From NCBI GenBank assembly GCA_031841125.1, contig CM063108.1, positions 71,644,344 through 71,708,343 on the forward strand: 64,000 nucleotides of DNA, read 5' to 3'. Position 1 is the stretch's first letter. Every line of letters starts with the position of its first letter. The stretch is from Acanthococcus lagerstroemiae (lineage: Eukaryota > Arthropoda > Insecta > Hemiptera > Eriococcidae). Positions 56,998 to 64,000 of the stretch are shown here, in pieces. The notes beneath the pieces were generated by a model that was not told the origin of the DNA, ran no database searches, and was given only the letters and a program-made list of their open reading frames with translations. The position numbers and the translations under genes are program-made.

Positions 56998-59900
56998 GTA
57001 AGATTCGTATTCACTAAGCTATTTTCTCGAATGTTGTTTTATCTCACGTTATTTTTAAAAAAAACTTCTTCATAAGAAATAATTATAAGAATTTAATATT
57101 TTCCCAATCATGATAATTGTTCATGGTGTTTGTATTATACAGAAGTTATCAGAGTTGATTGCCAGTCATCAAGAAGACGTACTCAGAAATACATTGACCC
57201 ATGTACTGAATATAAAATATCCATTAAAACGATCTTATCAATTATCATTCTTGAAGAATCTCATCTACATGGTAATCATTGAGGTTAAATTAGTCTAGTA
57301 TAATGCAATTTTCTTAGTAGAGTTATTTTCTAATGCTAATAAAATTATCATTTAGCTGGAATCTAAAGATATCGAAGTTATAGAAAGTGTTTACTCTGAA
57401 TACTTGAGACTTCTGAATGCAAATGATTTAAATGAAGCCCATTATGTGCATTATCACATGAGCAATCAGTATATTTCAATTAAAGAGAAAACAAGTTTCA
57501 TATCGAATGGCACCACAGGATTAGCAGTTTGGCAAGTATGCTTGTCTTTGTTGATATTTTATTACATCCTCTCGAAGCTGATCATGTATTATTGTGTAGG
57601 CTGCATTACTCTATTTTTCATATAAATTGTTTGCAGGCTGGAAAAATCCTCGGCCAGTACTGCATCGATAACGCAGAGACTTTCAGGAACAAATGCATTT
57701 TAGAACTCGGATGCGGTTTGGGTCTTACTGGTATAGCAACCGTCATGGGGTGTAAACCGAAACATTATTGTTTTACTGACGTCCATTTTGAAGTTCTGAA
57801 TTATGTAGTGACAAATATCAAAATTAATTTCGGCCCAGAACTTGATACGAAATGCGAAGAGAGCAACGGGTCGTCAGAGTTGCAGTTCCGAGGGACGTAC
57901 AATGATGTAACCGTTTCTGTTATTAATCTTCCGTGGGAAAAGAATGAGTTTTCCACTATTTACGAGCATTTTGATCCAGATTACATTCTAGCTGCTGGTA
58001 ATTTGATTTATTAGCTTACCGTAGAACTGGATTATGTTGAGTTTTTTGCCGTAGTATTCTGAAGTTTTTAATTTCGGGGTGAGATAGAAAATCGACCAGT
58101 AAGTATTTAGCAAGCGAGTGCAAAAGATGGGCCGCTCACATTTTGCTTCGGTTTATATATTATTTTCATCTTTTGTTCACGACTTCTTTCATTGAGATTT
58201 TATATTGTACGGCGTGAGAGATTGGGCAAACCAAAATTTGACTAGGTTACCTTTTACGTTTACTGCTCCACGCAGAGCAGTTTAAAACGATGAGTACGAT
58301 TATTCGTTATTGTTGCTCATCGTGATATGATAGCTTATTTAATCCGCCAATGCAGTACTCATTTCCCAATCTTTTTGTGATATTCTCCATACCGGAAATT
58401 ACCCGAAACCGTTGAAAACCTAGTCTGTATTCCATTTCCAGTGACATTTACTCGCAATTTGTGATAAATTTGTCATTATTAACTCGGTTCCCGAAGGGAC
58501 TTTTCTAAGTGCGGGTATACAAAAGATTATTAAAACTGTTCTACTTCAGCCTCTTAAGCATATGGTACCCTGATACCTACTTTAAACTCGGTGTAACGTG
58601 TATAGCCAACGATACCTTCCTAATAAAAGATGTAGTACCTACATATTTTTAAAAAAGAGTGCCGCTTAATTTTGACCTTTCATATGTGGAGAAATCCCGA
58701 AGTAGGAACCTAACTAAACATTTATTGTAGGTTTCTTCGTGGACCATTTCGAATAGATACCTACAGCAATATAGATTATCATTCTTAATTTTTCTCACTT
58801 TTGTGAAGAATTCGTGTTTAGCTGTTGTAAGAGGACGCTATGAACCCCTCATCTGTATGGAGATATGACTAAAAATTTATGTAGAATTTTATTTTTGTAC
58901 TTACGACAGTTGTCGATGATGATCAAAAACTAGTTTCTAACTGTCTAGCTCTGTAGAACTGAACGTGATAAAGTAGCTGCTGAGTTTGCTTACGATACCG
59001 ATTATTCATTTTTACAGATGTCGTGTATGATTCATCAGTGTTCCAGCCATTGAGTTCAACCTTATCTAAACTACTGGAAAGAAATTCCAAATCAAAGGCT
59101 ATATTGTCATGCACAGTGAGAAATAGCGCCACTTTAGAAGAGTTCTTTGAATGCCTACGTAAGTATACTTTTTTTGTTTGTTTAGATATCTGATTCTTGA
59201 TAATTATCCAGGAAACTGGAAATCTTGCCTAGCAAACTGCAGATCGGGGCTTGGCCTACTCTCCCTTTCCCATCGAAAAAAAAACCAAATGGATCTCCCG
59301 TCTAAAACATGAAAAATGACAGGTAGATAATTTGTCTTAATATCCAGCTAGATAGAGATATTGATAACGAGTTTGCCAGACCGGAGAGAAACTGTCAGCT
59401 ATTCCGCTGGCTTCAAACATGAGCAGAAAATCACGATCTCAATGAGAGACAGGCAAACAGTTACACTAATAGACGAAGTGTGGAAAGCTGTGCTGAGCAG
59501 GGATCCAAGAAAAACGAAATGAATGTCCTTGAGGGAGTGAGGCTGAAGAAAAGCCAAGTTTCTTAATTGCAATTCCATTAATTCATTTTTTGACAAATAA
59601 CTCGAGTTTGTTTGATATGTTTTTAACAACCTTAATATTAACGTTTTTAGATGAATACGAATTGCAAGAGACACTCGTCAAGTGCGTAGAAACGTGGGAT
59701 TCCAGCTATAGCCACAAATGCGAAGTGAGAATATTTTCTGTGCATCATGCTGAAGGTAAGCGGTTACTTTTTCCGAGTAATGATATGAATTACACACATT
59801 CCTAGAAAAACGTGATTTGAGAGGTTAATTTACGAAGGATGAAGCGTCGAATGTTAATAGTATTTATTGTGTCGAAAGATCTCTGTTGACGTTCAAATTT

Positions 59901-60316
59901 TCAAGTTGTAGAAATAACAGAATTGTATATTATTTGTTAACGCGCATTCGATAATTGTGTATGCTCGTCAACGTGGACAATACGCGTAAACAAAACCCAT
60001 TACATAGTTCCCCGAACTTGTTTTACTGTTGTAGTTGGTATAATGTTCACGCTACCCGCTTCTATAGTTATAAACGGACTAGATACTCGTAGAACGAAGA
60101 GTCGAGATTACCATCATTTTGTATTGCAATTTTTTGATATGACCTGTCTGTAACACTGCAGATCGCAGCGAAAAAATTGAACTCGAAATGCTGCATGATA
60201 ACACAAACTGGTTCATTTATGCTTATCTAAAATTTCGGAATTTGTCAACTGCAACAATCTCGCGATTGATAAGGGAAAAAGAAAGTACTCACTTCTTCAT
60301 TTTCAGCACTTGGTAA
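56881..60316 (+). CDS. EEF2KMT: eEF2-lysine methyltransferase (FAM86 type)
   Basis: Seven exons join in phase to 1188 bases (395 residues): 56881-56997, 57143-57271, 57356-57535, 57637-57997, 59018-59158, 59651-59755, 60162-60316. The family trimethylates a lysine of elongation factor 2 in the cytosol using S-adenosylmethionine. The N-terminal helical FAM86 region covers residues 1-130. It ends in SFISNGTTGLAVW, like ISYGTTGLVTW in the human enzyme. The Rossmann methyltransferase domain follows with motif I LELGCGLGLTG (164-174), acidic loop FTDVH (188-192) and the family motif AADVVY, formed across the exon 4/5 junction. Human EEF2KMT is somewhat shorter (about 330 residues); here the C-terminal tail after FIYAYLKF is longer. 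The first exon could end at 56991 instead, removing two residues. All key motifs are intact, so the gene looks functional. Confidence 0.95.
57143..57271 (+). CDS. EEF2KMT: EEF2KMT exon 2
   Basis: Encodes KLSELIASHQEDVLRNTLTH and the following PLKRSYQLSFLKNLIYM, matching HPPSVKYARCFLSELIK of the human protein in position. Phase 0 at both ends. Confidence 0.93.
57356..57535 (+). CDS. EEF2KMT: EEF2KMT exon 3
   Basis: Encodes LESKDIEVIESVYSEYLRLL through KTSFISNGTTGLAVWQ, the conserved entry to the methyltransferase fold. Donor CAA-GTATGC. Confidence 0.94.
57637..57997 (+). CDS. EEF2KMT: EEF2KMT exon 4, SAM-binding core
   Basis: Encodes AGKILGQYCIDNAETFRNKC, the motif I segment ILELGCGLGLTGIATVMG, then HYCFTDVHFEVLNYVVTNIK and FDPDYILAA. 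Ends with one base of the GAT codon before GTAATT; read-through would stop at 58012-58014. Confidence 0.95.
57998..59017 (+). other. EEF2KMT intron 4
   Basis: A 1.02-kb intron, the longest in the gene. No repeat or exon was recognised in it. Confidence 0.85.
59018..59158 (+). CDS. EEF2KMT: EEF2KMT exon 5
   Basis: Encodes DVVYDSSVFQPLSSTLSKLL and SKAILSCTVRNSATLEEFFE, equal to the ADVLYCPEAIVSL and VYVAFTVRNPETCQLF regions of human EEF2KMT. Confidence 0.95.
59651..59755 (+). CDS. EEF2KMT: EEF2KMT exon 6
   Basis: Encodes HEYELQETLVKCVETWDSSY and SHKCEVRIFSVHHAE after a TTTTTAG acceptor, ending before GTAAGC in phase 1. Confidence 0.92.
60162..60316 (+). CDS. EEF2KMT: EEF2KMT exon 7 and stop
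   Basis: Encodes DRSEKIELEMLHDNTNWFIY and AYLKFRNLSTATISRL, ending TAA at 60314-60316. The start aligns with the KLFPYEEHLEMAMLNL end of the human protein; the last 25 or so residues have no counterpart there. Confidence 0.88.
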
Positions 60317-60879
60317 TCATTGTTTCGTTGCTTCGTCCCCTCTCCTCTTTTTTTCTTTAAATACTAGAACGACAAAACCCATACAGAGATTAGTTAATCC
60401 AAAATAACCTATATAAATTTCAGACTTCGTAGACATATTCATACAGTGCCTACAACTACCATTATTTCTTATAGGAAACTGTGTTGAGTGTTGGAATTAT
60501 TTATTTTCATTCTGGAGTGGCTATGGTAAATCTTCAAAGAGAGACGAAGTGAAACTGAGCGAGGAATATTTTTTGCTTGATTTATATATTATCCCCATAA
60601 AATCAACATTGATGGACTTCGCAAGAAATTCTCGAATTTGGAATTTCGGACTTCCGAAGTTTTTGCCGTTTTGAACGATTTGAATTTCTAACTATTTTCT
60701 TATTAACTAATATGAAAACATTTCAAGGTGTGCAATTAAATTTTTTCACTTCGCTGTATTCTTGACTAGGTGACAATTTTTGGAGAATTTTTGACGTTCA
60801 TCACATTACCATTTAATTTTTCCCCGAAGAGGGGAGTAATCCAAAAGAGTGCCTGAGACACTTCAACACTCGTTTAAGA
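60317..60879. other. Downstream of EEF2KMT
   Basis: Probably 3' UTR and flank. No perfect AATAAA occurs in the first 500 bases; one lies at 60925-60930 within the following repeat. At 60770-60840 'gacaatttttggagaattt' resembles the segment near 8882, the edge of the dispersed repeat family. Confidence 0.4.
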
Positions 60880-61385
60880 ATCTTCTAGATCTTACTAGAA
60901 TTGATTCAGATTCCTTAAAGCTTTAATAAAAGTGTCCAAACGTCGCTAAGACTGTTTAAAACCTGTTTACAGCTCTGTAAAGAATCATTTGAGACATTCC
61001 TACACGTGCTTATACTTTTTACAACTTTTTCAAACTTCAGTAAGACTCGTCCATACTATTTTAAGACCGTTGAGTTTTCATAAAAGATGCTAAGGTTCAG
61101 CCAAGGTTTTTCAGTAATCATTTGAGAATCTCTCAGACTTTCCTGTTGAATGCTTTTAAGGCTCTTTCAAGTTTGCTTGAGATTCTTTAAAACTTTTCTA
61201 GACCTAGTTAAGACTCGTCAAGATTTGATCAAGACACTTCAAGACGTTTTGAGAAACTAGTATGACTTTTTAAGGCTTGTTTAAGACCTGTAAGTCTTTT
61301 CCAGACTTGCTTAACATTTCAGTACTTTTCAATACTGGTTAAGATTCCTTGAAACTTTTCATAATTTTTGCCGGCGTGTTGGAGA
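60880..61385 (+). repeat. Degenerate AGACTTGTTTAAGACT-type block
   Basis: Dense words such as 'ttaagactcgtcaagattt', 'aagacacttcaagacg', 'ggcttgtttaagacc' and 'ccagacttgcttaac'. Its left flank also matches that of the block at 8990-9660, so both derive from the same family member. Confidence 0.6.
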
Positions 61386-62750
61386 CTGCAAAATTTTCTC
61401 GCAGCTCAATTATTTTTGAAGTATTTTCAATTCAAATTTCTCTCTCTATGGAAAGGGCAACTGCTCCATTACTCCTCCCGTGTATTAGCGCGTGATTCTC
61501 GGGTACTTTTAGTATATTAATCAGTATGCCCAATTTAGCCAGCCATGCCAAATTTCAGCTTTCTGGGAATCTTTGCATTTATTCCTCAATCGTTCGATTA
61601 ATTTCACTGGACTAACTTAGAATAATGTGTTACCAAAGTGTATTGGCTTTCAAATTGATGTTTTCCGGAGAAAACTGAGAAAGTAGAATTTTTGCAGAAC
61701 GCTTGAGTCTCTTCATGGTGGTAGCTTAGGAACAAGGGGTGATTGGTATTTACTGTGTTTTCAAAGGGTCGTCCTCAATAAATTCCTGCATTAAAAAAAA
61801 AAAAACATTCTAGGAATTTTTCTCTTTGAAGTCTAGGACCGGTCGCTGGGGGGGGGGGGACGAAGGCTTTTCCTCCGATCATCTTCCGAGTTGATAAAAT
61901 ATGAATTTTCTTTCGTACTCGGCAAATTCGACAATTTATCAATTTTTGCATTATTGTGTATATAAACTCTCTGGAGGCGACAAGGACTTGAAAATGCATG
62001 TAATGCAATGTGGATGTTTTATGGGCTTAAAATGTATCTGAACTTATATTGGATTACAATTTGACTTCGAAATTTTAGCATCGAGAAAGAAGAATTGAAA
62101 CTGAACTTTTGCAAGATAAGGCTGCATAAGATGAACAACAGCGACCCGTTGTGAGAAAAAGGGTTATATCACATCTACCTACTTAGTTTAAGGATTAACC
62201 TGGTCTGGGAATGAAAGCATTTGAAGGAGCCTAGGGTGACAGATTTCGAGGGGCGGCAAATTTTTGTTCAAAAACAGCGGGAAAAAGGAAGGAAATTCAG
62301 AAGAAGGGGCAGACAGAAAAAAGGAAACAGTTACAGAAAACATAACTGAGAAATAGTTATCAATTTTTAACCTGTAGCTCATTAGGAGGATATGAAGTGG
62401 GTGAGGGAGACATTTTGTTGTGTGCCTATAGCGGCTTGGCTTCTAAATCCGCAGCTGGTTACAAAGAACGTAAGCAAAAAGTCAAGTCCATAAGACATCA
62501 AAAAAAGAAGAAGAAGTGAAGTGACCACCCGCTTATCAGTCGCATTAGCAGTTGCTGCCGGCAGTGCGAGAAGGGTGGAGGGAGGAAAACTGCAAGTTTT
62601 CAGACAGGAAAAGATCATGGATGTGGATCACAGGGACTCGTTGGAAAGACGGAGAAGGAAGATGGGAAAGCGGTTAGCTGGAAAGGGAAGAGGAAGGGTC
62701 TAATTTAGTCAACCCGACACACTTTAGCCAACTCACTTTAGCCCACGGTC
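61386..62750. other. Intergenic, no gene seen
   Basis: Contains a G-run (61850-61858) and an A-run (61793-61804). The antisense frame pair around 62382-62703 reads Lys/Arg-rich on one strand and Leu/Ser-rich on the other, without conserved features. Confidence 0.35.
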
Positions 62751-62755
62751 TAGAT

Positions 62756-62779
62756 GAGCCGCGAAGCGGGTCAGCTAGT
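62756..62779 (+). mobile_element. Helitron-like 3' terminus
   Basis: A short CCGC-GAA-GCGG hairpin is followed by GTCAG and CTAG-T, the arrangement of a Helitron 3' end. About 17 bp further on, 'tctacatatctactacac' and a GTTTGTTTGTTC-rich stretch (62796-62865) look like a Helitron 5' end with a TC start. Two fragments abutting, or one rearranged element, would explain this. No Rep/helicase is encoded. Confidence 0.35.
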
Positions 62780-62865
62780 TATAATATTATAATAATCTAC
62801 ATATCTACTACACATAATATGTAAAAGTGTGAGTTGGTCTGTTTGTGTTTGTTTGTTCGAGGTTG

Positions 62866-64000
62866 GCGGGTGAACCATAAGAGCTGGGGGTTCGTACTTT
62901 CTGGATATGTTTGTATTGACCCGGAATAGGTTTTAGGCTATAAAATATTTCGGTACCCTAATTAGGAGGGGGACCACAATATTTTGCCCCTTGTGGACCC
63001 CCTAATTCTTTTTCAGCTTGGACTTTTCGGAACTGTTTTATATTGAACTTCTTCACATAATGTCAAAATTTGGTGGTCGTAACTACCTCCCTTCAGAAAT
63101 CATTAGGGGGTGAAAATCTGAAATTTCCAAAACAAGCTCAAAATGCCTTATTATTATATTTACAACTGATTTAATGCGACCGTAATATATTTGGATATTG
63201 TTTCGTACTCATTTATGTACCACACGGTCCTTTTTCAACCACATATGATCTCTATAAGCTCTAAAATTTTCGTTATCCGACTAAATTTTTGAAAACACCA
63301 TCATCCTCTGAATAACATAGATATGAAGCAGTAACTGCAAATAGATCAAGACCCTCTGACTGCTCGAAAAGCCCTAAAATTTCAGTTTTTGAAAACTGTG
63401 TTCAGCATATCTTTTAATAATTATCTGATTGAATTATAAAAATGTTCCTTTAATGGTCACAAGTTAATTTCTGTGAACTAGAAGCCTTACAGATAATAAG
63501 TCATATTACGACATCTCATAGCATGACTGAATACGGAATAAGGTATGGGTTGAAAGAATTTGAAACATGAAAACTGCTGCGCCTATTACAATTAGCATTA
63601 GCGTGCAACCGAAAAGAAACACAATATAGTTGCGAGGTGCGACCCAGCTCCAACTCATTAGTACATGGAGCTATGGTGATGTGGGTTGAAATATCGTATT
63701 TAATGCTTCTAGTTTACAGAAATCAACTTGTAACCATTAAAGGATCATTTTTGTGATTTCTGTTCAACAAAATGTAAAGTCAACTCAGAGTCCTTATGGA
63801 GAAAATACACGGTGTATACATAATTATGTGGCATACATACTTCGTGTTTCTCTTTTTACTGTGCTTAGTTTTCGGCCCTTCTTCAAGAAATTGGTGTTCA
63901 ATGACTTCCTACACTGTCTCCTATCACACACAATTTTTTCCGCGCATTTCCCTCTTTGAATATTGCGAAAAAAACACGAAAAAAAGTTGTACCTATAAAT
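62866..64000. other. Intergenic, no gene seen
   Basis: AT-rich sequence, probably in part the body of the Helitron-like element beginning near 62796. No exon or RNA gene is supported. Confidence 0.35.

Noticed and set aside
57529..57636. Upstream part of the 161-codon frame beginning at 57529
   Set aside because: It is intron 3 of EEF2KMT; the coding exon starts at 57637 after a TTGCAG acceptor.

Overview
The window is animal nuclear DNA, most likely from an insect. Genes are split by GT-AG introns, coding density is very low, the DNA is AT-rich, and transposon debris of several classes is everywhere. Short runs of C or G, simple repeats and a large R7-type RGS gene fit an arthropod. A sternorrhynchan hemipteran such as a scale insect is a guess from general texture only. 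No tRNA, rRNA, operon or CRISPR array was seen.

Two protein-coding genes can be assembled exon by exon, both on the + strand. The first is an R7-family regulator of G-protein signalling (RGS6/RGS7 type). Its 12 recognised coding exons run from 28362 to 46470, and every exon-exon phase matches. They encode DEP, DEP-helical-extension, GGL and RGS domains in the usual order. A long Ser/Thr-rich C-terminal tail follows, carrying the short motif VCPW twice. Any exon for residues upstream of the first recognised one was not found. The second gene is a complete seven-exon EEF2KMT (FAM86-type) protein-lysine methyltransferase at 56881-60316, acting on translation elongation factor 2 by homology.

Region by region: 1-28361 has no recognisable host exon. 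It holds degenerate tandem repeats, a 1-kb long inverted repeat (2006-3043), a composite hAT-like element (6639-7862), a pogo/mariner-like MITE (21848-22366) and a decayed LINE on the - strand (23700-27400). The LINE's endonuclease is split by a 140-bp TA-flanked MITE. 28362-46470 is the RGS gene, whose introns carry a hairpin element, a minisatellite and retroelement scraps. 46471-54600 is AT-rich and apparently gene-free apart from a hAT MITE. 54600-56760 is a dense nest of DNA transposons, including two nearly identical 483-bp hAT MITEs and two tandem hairpin elements. 56881-60316 is EEF2KMT. 60317-64000 is repeat-rich intergenic DNA.

The most unusual signals are two. One is a family of about 165-173 bp hairpin elements (31062, 56281, 56461) whose arms differ between copies but match within each copy, each arm carrying a YY1/Pho-like CCGCCATTTTG box. 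The other is the presence in an RGS protein of VCPW motifs otherwise known from the GPR158/GPR179 receptors that bind R7 RGS proteins.
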